Positions 35,361 through 45,600 of a DNA stretch of 64,000 bases are shown in pieces (the first letter of the stretch is position 1; every line of letters begins with the position of its first letter). The notes below the pieces were generated by a model. It saw nothing but the letters and a program-made list of their open reading frames with translations, made no database searches and was not told the DNA's origin. This DNA is from Roseburia rectibacter. Lineage in GTDB: Bacteria > Bacillota > Clostridia > Lachnospirales > Lachnospiraceae. The DNA is taken from the NCBI RefSeq assembly GCF_014287515.2, contig NZ_CP092473.1, forward strand, positions 3,197,501 through 3,261,500. Reading direction: 5' to 3'. A program made the translations under genes and the position numbers.

Positions 35361-35500
35361 ATTGCGAGAGACTGACACATGAAACGAAGGCACGCTTCCG
35401 CTGCGTGTCGCTCGCAACGGATACTAAGTGACCAAAATACGGTCACTAAGTACCGGCGGCTCCCCAGCACCTTCTTATTCATTTGTCAGTCTCTCGCAAT
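35361..35500. repeat. MITE-like element with perfect 17-base terminal inverted repeats
   Basis: ATTGCGAGAGACTGACA at 35361-35377 is perfectly inverted at 35484-35500; pairing extends to about 23 bases with one mismatch. Inside, 12-base arms TACTAAGTGACC and GGTCACTAAGTA (one mismatch) and a GCACGC/GCGTGT stem are present. The 140-base element has no coding capacity and no obvious target-site duplication. Confidence 0.75.
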
Positions 35501-35567
35501 AGCTCCACATTTTGTTGAGTTTTGCAGAGATCTACATTTTCTAAACGGTATTATAACACACCCGTCC

Positions 35568-37862
35568 CTAAAACAAAATGACAACTTTGAACAGATCCCC
35601 GTCGACCTCGACGTGGAATTCGCCGTCCTGGGCTTCGGTAAAACTTTTTGCGATCGCAAGACCAAGTCCGGAACCTTCTGTGTTTCTTGAACTGTCGCCA
35701 CGCACAAATCGTTCCGTGATCTCATCACCGCTGATATGTATTTCCTCAGCAGACATATTTTTTAAGATGATTTCCACAAGGGATGCTTTCTTTCGCACCT
35801 CTAAATAAACCCTGCTGCCCTGCATTGCATATTTGACCACATTGACAAAGAGATTTTCAAAAATGCGGTAGGTTTTCTGGTTATCAAGCATTAACAGTAC
35901 TTTCTCTTCCGGCACATTCCACTTAAGTTCGAGTCCCCGCTCTTTCATCTTATCCACATGTTCAATACTTACCTGTTTGATCAGGTTTACAACATCAAGT
36001 TCCATCTTATTAAGTACGATATTATTGCTGTTTGCCTTGCTGACTTCAAAAAGATCTTCGATCAGCACCTTAAGGCGCAGTGATTTACGCTCTAAAGTAT
36101 CAATGTAAGAACGTCTTTCTTCCTCCGTGATGTCTTCTTTTTTCAGCAGTTCAATGTATGTCGTGATGGCAGTGAGCGGTGTTTTTAAGTCATGTGAAAC
36201 ATTTGTGATCAGTTCTGTTTTCATACGCTGGCTCTTTACCTCTTCCTCCACAGCTTTTTTCATACCGGTCTGGATCTGCGCAAGTTCGTACCGGAACGGA
36301 TTAAATATGCCAAAATCCCCCTGAATCTCCTGATCAAGATTACCTTCTGCGATCGTCTGCATGGCATCTAACATCGCATGATAATCTTTATTGATCTGCT
36401 CATAATGTTTCTTTATAATAAAAAACAGGACGATCGAATAGACAACTAATGCACCGATCCCAAAGAACCAGAACAAGGAACAGGCTGCAAGCACTGCAAA
36501 GTTTATAACGACAACTTTTAAGATCAGTTTTGTCGTTTCCTCACTGAAATCAATGTGTGTGATCTCCCCGGAGAGTGTGTTCCACCACTGTCTGATCCGG
36601 TTGCCTGTCTTTTTAAACTGTTTTATTATCCATGGGAAGATCTGATAGACCAGACTGTATCTTTTAACATATTCCCATAGTCCGACTGAAAATACCGGTC
36701 TCAGCAGATATGCGGCTGCAAACCACATTGCATAGATCAGCCACAAAGTTCCAACTACAGTAAGTACGCTGATCACAACATCATAAACCTGTCCACCCAT
36801 CAGTTCATCTGCCGCATCCGAAAATGAATCAAATCCATATGACCAGATAAGTTCCATAAAGTAATTCTGCAGACACAGTCCGCAGATCACACCTGTGACT
36901 CCAAGTTCTGCCGCGTAAGCATGTACCTTTCCATCATTTAAGATATTGCCTCCGGCTTTTTTCCCTGTCATAAAAAACATAAATGCGATCACCGCTACAA
37001 CAGATGCGCCATACAATGGAAGTGCCCCATTAATTTTATAGGCGGACAGCTTTTCAAAATAATCTTCTTCCTCATCACTGCCAGAATCATAAAGAATATT
37101 TTCAGATGCTTTCTCTTTGGAAATACCGATCACAAACTCTATATTTTCCGGTCCTTTGAGCACGGGCATGTCTGTCGGATTAAAATATTCTTCCAGATTA
37201 GTTTTTAACAGTTCACTGCGTTCCTGTGCCCCTAAGGATTTTACTAAAAGATCGCCGCTATTTTCCCTGTCTGACAGCAGAGGAATTACTTCCATCGCCC
37301 CGACTTCATTAAATTTTACCGCAAACAATTCGCTGTAATATTGTGCCAGTTGTTCACTGACATCCTTTTCCTCTCCACCGAGTACACTCTCTAAATTCTG
37401 CGTTGTATTTTTCAGTTTACTTCCATCTTCGGATTCCATGACGCAATAATCAATCTGGGAACGGATTTTTTCAAACTGACTGCTCCATTCATCCATCACC
37501 GACAATACTTCATCATTGGTTACCTGCTCTAATTGTTCCTGTGACTCCCACCTGTCGGTTTCATCCGCTTTTGCATAAGATGCGATATAAAGATCTGTTG
37601 CTGACATCTCCGTCTCACTCTTCTGATTCTGATATTCCAGATCGAGCAGATAAAATCCCTCATACAGATTTTTCAGAAACTGTGTCCGAATCTGCGTATC
37701 ACTGTCTGCACCTGTTTTTGCTGCTTCTGTCTTTTGCATCCAGTCTTTGCTTCTGCGATTGATTCCCGGATAGCATAAAAAATTGATAACTGCTAAAACA
37801 AGAAGAAACCCTGCTGTTATCACAATCCCCGCCTTACGGCTGTTTTTCCATTTTATATCCAA
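35568..37862 (-). CDS. Membrane sensor histidine kinase
   Basis: The 764-residue protein has one N-terminal membrane helix, a ~240-residue outside domain (about 35-275), and a bundle of further helices in two groups (about 280-400 and 455-490). A HAMP-like link, the HisKA domain with SHDLKTPLTA (phospho-His at 557) and the ATPase domain (FENLFVNVVKYAM; GSGLGLAIAKS) follow. The large outside domain and several helices suggest sensing at the membrane or wall. The start overlaps the response regulator gene by 29 bases, so the two are co-translated. Confidence 0.92.
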   Translation of the reverse strand: MDIKWKNSRKAGIVITAGFLLVLAVINFLCYPGINRRSKDWMQKTEAAKTGADSDTQIRTQFLKNLYEGFYLLDLEYQNQKSETEMSATDLYIASYAKADETDRWESQEQLEQVTNDEVLSVMDEWSSQFEKIRSQIDYCVMESEDGSKLKNTTQNLESVLGGEEKDVSEQLAQYYSELFAVKFNEVGAMEVIPLLSDRENSGDLLVKSLGAQERSELLKTNLEEYFNPTDMPVLKGPENIEFVIGISKEKASENILYDSGSDEEEDYFEKLSAYKINGALPLYGASVVAVIAFMFFMTGKKAGGNILNDGKVHAYAAELGVTGVICGLCLQNYFMELIWSYGFDSFSDAADELMGGQVYDVVISVLTVVGTLWLIYAMWFAAAYLLRPVFSVGLWEYVKRYSLVYQIFPWIIKQFKKTGNRIRQWWNTLSGEITHIDFSEETTKLILKVVVINFAVLAACSLFWFFGIGALVVYSIVLFFIIKKHYEQINKDYHAMLDAMQTIAEGNLDQEIQGDFGIFNPFRYELAQIQTGMKKAVEEEVKSQRMKTELITNVSHDLKTPLTAITTYIELLKKEDITEEERRSYIDTLERKSLRLKVLIEDLFEVSKANSNNIVLNKMELDVVNLIKQVSIEHVDKMKERGLELKWNVPEEKVLLMLDNQKTYRIFENLFVNVVKYAMQGSRVYLEVRKKASLVEIILKNMSAEEIHISGDEITERFVRGDSSRNTEGSGLGLAIAKSFTEAQDGEFHVEVDGDLFKVVILF

Positions 37863-38541
37863 CGCCCCACACCACCTTTAAATATTTTGGTTCTCTCGGA
37901 TTGATCTCGATCTTATCCCTGATATTTCTCACATGCACCATAATCGTATCCGTATTGATCGCTTTTTCATTCCAGACACGCTCGTAAATCTCGTCCGCCG
38001 AATAAACTCTTCCCGGATTTTTCATCAGAAGTGCTAAGATTTTAAACTCAATCGGTGTCATTTTTACCGGTTTTCCATCCACAAATACTTCTACCGTATC
38101 TTCATTCAGCTCAATTCCGCCAATGATATGTACCCTGTCATTTTCCTTTTTCTCCTGACTTTTGTTGTTAAACTTTGTATAACGCCGGATCTGGGAATTG
38201 ACGCGCGCCATCAATTCTAACGGCGTAAATGGTTTTGTCACATAATCGTCCGCTCCGATGTTCAGCCCGATCACTTTATCTGTCTCCTCTGATTTCGCCG
38301 AAAGCATAATTACAGGAAAATCATGATGTTCCCTGAGTTTTAATGTCATTGTTACCCCATCCATACGCGGCATCATGATATCAACGATCGCAAGATGTAT
38401 CTCCTTACTCTCAATAATCTCTAAACCTTCTATACCATCTGCCGCCTTATAAACGTTATAATTCTGGCTTTTTAAAAATATCTCGATTCCATCACGGATC
38501 TCTTTGTCATCTTCTACGATTAAAATATTGTACTGTTCCAT
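37834..38541 (-). CDS. OmpR/PhoB family response regulator
   Basis: The 235-residue protein has a receiver domain (VEDD at 9-12, phospho-acceptor Asp at 54 in IVDIMMPRMDG, Lys near 106 in VTKPF). A winged-helix DNA-binding domain follows (about 140-232, ending KYLKVVWGVGYKME). It is the partner of the kinase that follows. Its targets are unknown; no ABC transporter of the BceAB type is adjacent. A GTGTGAAA-GAT-TTTCACAC palindrome (38553-38571) lies just before the start codon and may be a self-binding site. Confidence 0.95.
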   Translation of the reverse strand: MEQYNILIVEDDKEIRDGIEIFLKSQNYNVYKAADGIEGLEIIESKEIHLAIVDIMMPRMDGVTMTLKLREHHDFPVIMLSAKSEETDKVIGLNIGADDYVTKPFTPLELMARVNSQIRRYTKFNNKSQEKKENDRVHIIGGIELNEDTVEVFVDGKPVKMTPIEFKILALLMKNPGRVYSADEIYERVWNEKAINTDTIMVHVRNIRDKIEINPREPKYLKVVWGVGYKMEKQP

Positions 38542-39035
38542 TATTTTTGTCTGTGTGAAAGATTTTCACACTTCTCCCCTTTTCTTTCTGTGCCGCAGAT
38601 ATTCCTTTTTGCCACACTTCCTATCAGTATATCATTTACCTTATCAAAATGAAACAAATCCTGTATTATTCCCGGCACAACTGATATCTTCCTGCTCTTA
38701 CCCTCCTTTGAGTATTATCATACCTTCCGAATGCAAAGAACGCCCGCAGAAAAAAATAAAGATTTTTGAAAGATTCTCTTTATATTTTCCTTATTTCTGC
38801 AAAATTCTCTTTTTTTCTCTATATTTTTGTCCCTATTTACATTTGTGTGTCTGATGTATCAACAGTATAATGATACATTTCACGAATTGTGTATGCAATT
38901 AGAAAATCAAGTAGTCCAAATTCCATAAAATGAAATTTTAGGGCAAATTACAGACATTGGCTTGGCTGTAGTATTTTTAAACAACGTGTGTTAGACTACT
39001 GTTATACAAATCAAAATTTATAAAGGAGAATATTG
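38542..39035. other. Intergenic region (494 bases) between the response regulator and the S51 peptidase
   Basis: The region holds the palindrome GTGTGAAA-GAT-TTTCACAC (38553-38571) and a TATACT-like -10 for the response regulator (around 38627). It also holds a possible plus-strand promoter TTGTGT-17-TATAAT (38843-38871) flanked by TGTATCA/TGATACA arms (38855-38861, 38871-38877). The rest is A/T-rich and pyrimidine-rich without an open frame that has an RBS. No RNA gene is recognised. Confidence 0.5.
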
Positions 39036-39638
39036 ATGAAATTATTTTTATGTTCGCACTTTTCAAGTGTAGGAAGTCTGATAAAGGAAGAAATTGAAAA
39101 TAAGAAAGTCGCATTTATTCCAACAGCTTCACTGCGTGAAGGCTACACCGGTTATGTCGGCTCGGCTCGAAAATTATTCAAAAAGTTGGGAGCGATCGTA
39201 ACTGAAATTGATATTTCAACGGAGGCTTATTCAACGATACAGTCTGTTTTTGAAGAAGCAGATGTGATATATTTTACCGGCGGAAATTCTTTCTTTCTTA
39301 TGGACCAGCTCCGTAAAACGGGAACTGATGGACTGCTGAAAAAGGAATTGGCAAATGGAAAATTGATGATCGGCGAGTCGGCAGGCGCAATTATATGCGC
39401 TCCAAGCATCCAATATATCGAGCAAATGGATGAAAAGCCGGAGGACTACTCACAAGAAGATGATGCAGGGATTGATTTGATTGATTTCTATGTTCTTCCG
39501 CATTATCTTACAGCACCATTTAAGAAAGTTACCGAGAAAATAATGACTGAGTTTTCGGATTTGAATCTATGCCCAATTAACAACCGTCAGGGAATTGTAA
39601 TTGATGGTGAAGATTCAAAGGTTATTTGCAAAGACTAA
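39036..39638 (+). CDS. Peptidase S51 / dipeptidase E-like protein
   Basis: The 200-residue protein belongs to the class I glutamine amidotransferase-like fold, S51 branch: the N-terminal KLFLCSHFSS strand, VIYFTGGNSFFLM, the nucleophile motif GESAGA (Ser at 115), and DFYVLPHYL with the catalytic His near 157. PepE-type enzymes cut Asp-X dipeptides; other S51 members act on cyanophycin. The substrate here is uncertain. AAAGGAG precedes the ATG at 39036. It stands alone, with long spacers on both sides and codon use somewhat more A/T-rich than its neighbours, which hints at transfer. Confidence 0.88.
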   Translation: MKLFLCSHFSSVGSLIKEEIENKKVAFIPTASLREGYTGYVGSARKLFKKLGAIVTEIDISTEAYSTIQSVFEEADVIYFTGGNSFFLMDQLRKTGTDGLLKKELANGKLMIGESAGAIICAPSIQYIEQMDEKPEDYSQEDDAGIDLIDFYVLPHYLTAPFKKVTEKIMTEFSDLNLCPINNRQGIVIDGEDSKVICKD

Positions 39639-39673
39639 TTTGAAAATTCCAGTTTGTCAATTACAAGTGACAT

Positions 39674-39710
39674 TGAAAGAGTCAGCCCATTCAAGGTGCT
39701 GGCTCTTTCA
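39674..39710 (+). terminator. Hairpin after the S51 gene (weak terminator)
   Basis: The 13-base arms TGAAAGAGTCAGC/GCTGGCTCTTTCA (one G-U pair) lie 35 bases after the stop. The following bases are AAAAATT rather than a T run, so termination is uncertain. Confidence 0.45.
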
Positions 39711-39863
39711 AAAATTCCATTCTAATAAATTGCATGATAACTTAGAGTAAAAATGAATACCCATTAGCCGGAAATGAATAGAAAATGAATAAAAGTGTGG
39801 TGTTTCGTATAATTATGAGTTAGTATGCATCAGACACACTTTTGTAAAAAGGGAGATATTTTT

Positions 39864-39892
39864 TTGCATTTCACTGATAAGAGTGTTACAAT
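39864..39892 (+). promoter_or_regulatory. Promoter of the 38-aa mini-gene
   Basis: TTGCAT (39864-39869), a 17-base spacer and TACAAT (39887-39892) end 34 bases before the start codon. Confidence 0.6.
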
Positions 39893-39926
39893 ACGAATGT
39901 TATTAAATTTTCGAGGAGGTTTACTT

Positions 39927-40043
39927 ATGGACAAGAAAACAACAGGAATCGTTTCCTACATCACGCTTATCGGCTGGCTGATTGCATTCTGCGCCGGTGA
40001 CAAAGAGCTTCCACTTTTAGGAAGTATTAAGATTTTAAACTAA
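39927..40043 (+). pseudogene. 38-aa remnant of a Tic20/DUF4870-like membrane protein (internal deletion)
   Basis: The peptide begins MDKKTTGIVSYITLIGWLIA followed by FCAGDKE, which matches the N-terminus of Tic20/DUF4870-like proteins of ~100-110 residues in Lachnospiraceae. It then jumps to ELPLLGSIKILN, which matches the extreme C-terminus of the same family (typically E-x-P-L-x-G-x-I-K-I-L-K). The ~70 middle residues, with two further membrane helices, are missing, in frame. GAGGAGG and a promoter precede it and a good terminator follows, so the unit is still intact for expression. It is either a pseudogene or a retained one-helix microprotein. Confidence 0.65.
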
Positions 40044-40069
40044 GATATTAAAAAAACATTATTATGTAA

Positions 40070-40115
40070 AAACCCGGCTTTAAGGTTCATGACCCCAAAG
40101 CCGGGTTTCTTTTTC
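40070..40115. terminator. Bidirectional terminator (mini-gene and glgP)
   Basis: The stem AAACCCGGCTTT/AAAGCCGGGTTT is followed by TTCTTTTTC on the plus strand and by TTTTTA on the minus strand, so it closes both convergent units. Confidence 0.9.
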
Positions 40116-40168
40116 TGTGCACAGACCTGCCTGCTAAAACAGGCAGTCTGCTATCTTATACGATTTTC

Positions 40169-42628
40169 TTATACCTCTACGGTAATTTTGTCTAAGTGCC
40201 AGATATCATCTACATATTCCTGAATCGTACGGTCAGATGAGAATTTACCGGCATGCGCGATATTTAAGATTGCACTCTTTGCCCAGCCTTCCTCATCTTT
40301 GTATGCTTCCATGACGCGTCTCTGTGCATCTGCATAGGAACGGAAATCCTTTAAAATGAAATAGGTATCTGCAAACTGTGTACACTGTGTATTGAGCAGT
40401 GAATTGTAAAGGTCACGGAATAACTCAGGATCATTCGGTGAATAAAATCCATTGATGAGCTGCATCAGTACCTTACGGATATCCTGATCACTGTTGAAGA
40501 TCTGCATTGGATCATAGTCACGGTTTCTTTCATGCGCAATGACTTCATCGGAACTCATACCGAAAATAAAGGCATTTTCTTTGCCGACTTCCTCTACGAT
40601 CTCAACATTGGCACCATCCATCGTTCCGAGCGTCAGCGCACCGTTTAACATGAATTTCATGTTACCGGTTCCGGATGCCTCTTTGCTGGCTGTAGAAATC
40701 TGCTCACTGACATCTGCTGCCGCAAAGATCCACTCTGCGATCGATACACGGTAGTCTTCAATAAATACAACTTTGATCTTGCCATTAATGCTTCTGTCAT
40801 TGTTGATGACATCTGCAACATTGTTGATCAGCTTGATTGTAAGTTTGGCATTCTTATAGCCTGCTGCTGCTTTTGCGCCAAAAATAAATGTTCTCGGATA
40901 AAAATCCATATCCGGATGCTCTTTTAATTCATTGTACAGGTACATAACATGCAAAATGTTGAGCAGCTGACGTTTGTATTCATGCAGACGTTTTACCTGC
41001 ACATCAAAGATAGAACGTGGATCTACTTCGATACCATTATGCTCTTTGATATATTTTGCAAGACGCAGTTTATTCTGGTATTTGATATTCATGAACTCCT
41101 GCTGTGCTTTCTTATCAGTTGCATAAATCGCCAGCTTTTCAATATGGGCAAGATTTGTGATCCAGTCATTTCCGATATGCTCACTTACCCAGTCTGCAAG
41201 CAATGGATCACCATGCATTAAGAAGCGGCGCTGTGTGATTCCGTTTGTCTTGTTGTTGAACTTCTGCGGGAATAACTCATAAAAATCATGAAGCTGCTCA
41301 TTCTTTAAAATCTCTGTGTGGAGTTTTGCCACACCGTTTACGGAATATCCTGCTGCGATTGCAAGATGTGCCATCTTCACCTGACCATCATAAACGATCG
41401 CCATGCGTGCAACCTTGCCGTTATCGCCAGGGAACTCCGCCTGGATCTGTAAAATAAATCTGCGGTTAATCTCCTCAACGATCTGATAGATACGCGGAAG
41501 CAGCCTTGAGAATATCTCGATCGGCCATTTTTCAAGTGCCTCAGCCATGATCGTGTGGTTGGTGTATGCACAGGTCTTTGTTGTGATCTCCCATGCCTCA
41601 TCCCAGCTTAATCCTTCTTCGTCAAGTAAAATACGCATAAGTTCTGCCACTGCAACAGTCGGATGTGTATCATTTAACTGGAATGTCACTTTCTCCGGCA
41701 GTTTGTGGATATCATCATGATGTTTTTTGTAACGTGCCAGCGCACGCTGTACACTTGCAGATACAAAGAAATACTGCTGTTTTAAACGAAGCTCTTTTCC
41801 TGCGATATGATTATCATTCGGATAAAGTACTTCCACTAAGTTGCGGGCAAGATTTTCCTGCTCTACTGCCTTGTGGTAATCACCTTTATCAAAAGAGTCT
41901 AACTCAAAGCACTCCATCGGCTCTGCATCCCAGATCATTAAGGTATCTACCACATGATTGCCATAACCTACGATCGGCATATCATACGGTACCGCTAAAA
42001 CAGACTGGTAATTTTCCTGTATAAAACGTGTTTTCCCCTCTTCTGTCACTTCTGCACGGACATAACCGCCGAATTTAACTTCATAGGAATACTCCGGACG
42101 GCGAAGTTCAAACGGATATCCATTCTTTAACCAGTTATCCGGCACTTCCACCTGAAAACCGTCTTTGATCTTCTGTTTGAACATTCCGTACCGGTAACGG
42201 ATACCGCAGCCGTAAGCTGCGTATCCAAGTGTTGCCAGTGACTCCATAAAGCAGGCTGCAAGACGTCCGAGTCCGCCATTTCCAAGTGCCGGATCCGGCT
42301 CCTGATCCTCGATCTCATCTAAGTTCAGACCGATCTCCTCAAGTGCCTCTTTGACCTCTTTGTACATTTTTAAATTGATCATGTTGTTGCCAAGCGCACG
42401 ACCCATTAAAAACTCCATGGACATGTAGTAAACCATCTTTGGATCCTGTTTGTCAAACGCTTTCTGTGTGGCAAGCCAGTCATCAATAATGACATCTTTT
42501 ACCGTGTAGGAAACTGCCTGAAAAATCTCCTGCTGTGACGCCTCATCTAACGTTTTGCGGTAAAGATTCTTTACATTTTCTTTTACATCCTCAATAAACG
42601 CTTCTTTGTTGAAAACATTTTCCTTCAT
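40169..42628 (-). CDS. glgP: Glycogen/maltodextrin phosphorylase
   Basis: This enzyme releases glucose 1-phosphate from alpha-glucans. The 819-residue protein has the GT35 landmarks DPALGNGGLGRLAACFMES (near 90), RYGMFKQ, QLNDTHPTVAVAELMR, the phosphate-loop region VKRLHEYKRQLLN and the PLP lysine segment KEASGTGNMKFMLNGALT near 645. The ATG follows the ileS stop with no gap (TAG-ATG), and its RBS AAGGAG lies inside ileS. It is therefore probably read from the ileS T-box promoter. Confidence 0.96.
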   Translation of the reverse strand: MKENVFNKEAFIEDVKENVKNLYRKTLDEASQQEIFQAVSYTVKDVIIDDWLATQKAFDKQDPKMVYYMSMEFLMGRALGNNMINLKMYKEVKEALEEIGLNLDEIEDQEPDPALGNGGLGRLAACFMESLATLGYAAYGCGIRYRYGMFKQKIKDGFQVEVPDNWLKNGYPFELRRPEYSYEVKFGGYVRAEVTEEGKTRFIQENYQSVLAVPYDMPIVGYGNHVVDTLMIWDAEPMECFELDSFDKGDYHKAVEQENLARNLVEVLYPNDNHIAGKELRLKQQYFFVSASVQRALARYKKHHDDIHKLPEKVTFQLNDTHPTVAVAELMRILLDEEGLSWDEAWEITTKTCAYTNHTIMAEALEKWPIEIFSRLLPRIYQIVEEINRRFILQIQAEFPGDNGKVARMAIVYDGQVKMAHLAIAAGYSVNGVAKLHTEILKNEQLHDFYELFPQKFNNKTNGITQRRFLMHGDPLLADWVSEHIGNDWITNLAHIEKLAIYATDKKAQQEFMNIKYQNKLRLAKYIKEHNGIEVDPRSIFDVQVKRLHEYKRQLLNILHVMYLYNELKEHPDMDFYPRTFIFGAKAAAGYKNAKLTIKLINNVADVINNDRSINGKIKVVFIEDYRVSIAEWIFAAADVSEQISTASKEASGTGNMKFMLNGALTLGTMDGANVEIVEEVGKENAFIFGMSSDEVIAHERNRDYDPMQIFNSDQDIRKVLMQLINGFYSPNDPELFRDLYNSLLNTQCTQFADTYFILKDFRSYADAQRRVMEAYKDEEGWAKSAILNIAHAGKFSSDRTIQEYVDDIWHLDKITVEV

Positions 42629-45600
42629 CTAGTTTTCTCCTTTTTTGACTCCAAGCAATACTTTTTCCCCATTGATGTTCCATTCCTTGCAGTAAATTCC
42701 GTTTTCTCCGGAGTCAAAAGAATCAGCTTCTGCTACAACTTCAGTACCTAAAACATCACCCATGATGTCATTTTCGTACTTATTAAAGATGTCGGCTACT
42801 TTTTCATCTGCATGATAGTAAATGGAAATTTTATCCATAACCTCAAATCCGGCTTCCTTACGCATGGTCTGGATCTTGCTGATCAGCTCACGGACAAATC
42901 CTTCCTCTACCAGTTCAAGTGTCAGGTTCGTATCAAGCACAACTGTTACCGTATTATCTCCTTCCGTCACATAACCTTCCATCTGTGTCATCGTGATCAG
43001 AAGGTCTTCCTCGGAAAGTTTTACATCATCACTGACAGAAGGCAGCGCAAGCACGCCGTTTGCCTTTAATTCTGCCATTGCCTTATTTCCGTCTAACTCT
43101 GCAAGTGCTTTCTGGATCTGTCCTAAGAACTTGCCATATTTCGGTCCGACAGTACGAAGCTGTGGTTTGAAAGTATAGCTTGTATATGCACTGACATCCT
43201 CTGTGAAGTTTACTTTCTTCACATTTAACTCATCCTCGATGATCTCCACAAAATATTCTGGCAGTACATTCGGTGCTTTGACATACATATTTCCGATTGG
43301 CTGACGATTCTTGATATTTGCAGAGTTACGGCACGCCCGACCCATAACAACGATCTTTAAGACCTCATCCATATTTTTCTCTAAATCTTTGTCGATCCAG
43401 CTTTCATTGACTGCCGGGAAATCGCACAGATGGATACTCTCCGGTGCCTCTGTATTGATGGAACGCACCAGATTCTGATAAATCTCCTCTGTCATGAATG
43501 GGATCATAGGAGCTGCTGCCTTACAGATCTCAACAAGTGCAGTATAAAGTGTCATGTAAGCATTGATCTTATCCTGCTCCATGCCCTTTGCCCAGAAACG
43601 GTCACGGCTTCTTCTGACATACCAGTTACTCATGTCATCCACGAACTCATCGAGTACCTTTGCTGCCTCCGGGATGCGGTAATTTGCAAGGTTCTCATCT
43701 GTTCCTTTGATCGCAGAATTCAGTTTGGATAACAGCCATTTATCCATAACGGATAATTTCTCATAATCTAAAGTATATTTCGTCGCATCAAACTGGTCAA
43801 TATTTGCATACAGTACAAAAAATGCATAAGTATTCCACAGAGTACCCATGAATTTGCGCTGTCCTTCCTGTACCAGCTTACCGCTGAAACGTTTCGGGAT
43901 CCACGGTGCACTGCTTGTATAGAAATACCAGCGGATCGCATCTGCGCCATAAGTCTCTAATGCATCAAACGGATCTACTGCATTTCCTTTGGACTTACTC
44001 ATCTTCTGTCCGTTCTCATCCTGTACATGGCCAAGAACGATAACGTTCTCGTAAGGCGCTTTGTTAAATAACAGTGTAGATTCTGCCATCAGGGAGTAGA
44101 ACCATCCTCTTGTCTGGTCAACTGCCTCAGAGATAAACTTCGCCGGGAACTGTTTTTCAAATACATCTTTGTTCTCAAATGGATAGTGATGCTGTGCAAA
44201 TGGCATTGCTCCGGAATCGAACCAGCAGTCGATTACTTCCGGTACACGATGCATTTCTTTTCCACAATCCGGACATTTGAATGTAACTGCATCGATATAC
44301 GGACGATGAAGTTCTACTTTGGCATCATTTGGATTACCGCTTCTCTCCGCGAGTTCTGCGCGGCTTCCGATACACTCCTGATGACCACACTCACACTCCC
44401 ATACCGGAAGTGGTGTTCCCCAGTAACGGTTACGGGAAATACCCCAGTCCTGGATATTCTCAAGCCAGTCACCAAAACGTCCTTTTCCGATGGACTCCGG
44501 AATCCAGTTTACGGTGTTATTGTTGCGGATCAGGTCATCTTTGACTGCAGTCATCTTGATGAACCAGGATTCTCTTGCGTAGTAGATCAGTGGTGTGTCG
44601 CATCTCCAGCAGTGTGGATATTCATGTTCAAACTTCGGCGCATCAAATAATAATCCTTTTTCATTGAGATCTTTTAATACCATAGGATCGGCTTTCTTTA
44701 CAAAAATACCGGCATATGGTGTTTCTTTTGTAAGCTCACCTTTTCCATCTACAAGCTGTACAAATGGAAGGTCATATTTTCTTCCGACAGCGGCATCATC
44801 TTCACCGAATGCAGGTGCGATATGAACGATACCAGTACCATCTGTCATGGTTACATAGGTATCACATACGATGTAATGCGCTTTTTTGTGCTGTTTTTCG
44901 ATAATCTCTTTTGCACAGTCAAATAAAGGCTCATACTCTTTGTACTCTAAATCGCTTCCCTTGTAAGTCTCTAATACCTCATATGCCTTTGTTCCCTCTG
45001 CTGCATCCTTATCAAGCAGTTTGCCAAGAACCGTGTCAAGCAGTGCCTCTGCCATATAATAGGTATATCCATCGACAGCTTTTACTTTACAGTATGTCTC
45101 ATCCGGGTTCACACAGAGTGCAACGTTAGACGGAAGTGTCCAAGGGGTTGTGGTCCATGCAAGGAAGTATGCATCCTCTCCGATTACCTTAAAACGTGCA
45201 ACTGCGGAACGCTCTTTGACAGTTTTATAACCCTGCGCAACTTCCTGTGAAGATAACGGTGTACCACAGCGCGGGCAGTAAGGAACAATCTTAAATCCTT
45301 TGTATAAAAGGTTTTTATTCCAGATTTCTTTTAATGCCCACCACTCAGATTCGATAAAATTATCATCATAGGTAACATATGGATTATCCATATCAGCCCA
45401 GAAACCAACGGTCTTAGAGAAATCTTCCCACATTCCTTTGTATTTCCAGACGGATTCCTTACATTTTTTGATGAAAGGCTCCATACCATATTCTTCGATC
45501 TGCTCTTTTCCATTTAAACCAAGGAGTTTTTCTACCTCAAGTTCTACCGGAAGTCCGTGTGTATCCCAGCCGGCTTTACGCGGAACAAATTTTCCTTTCA

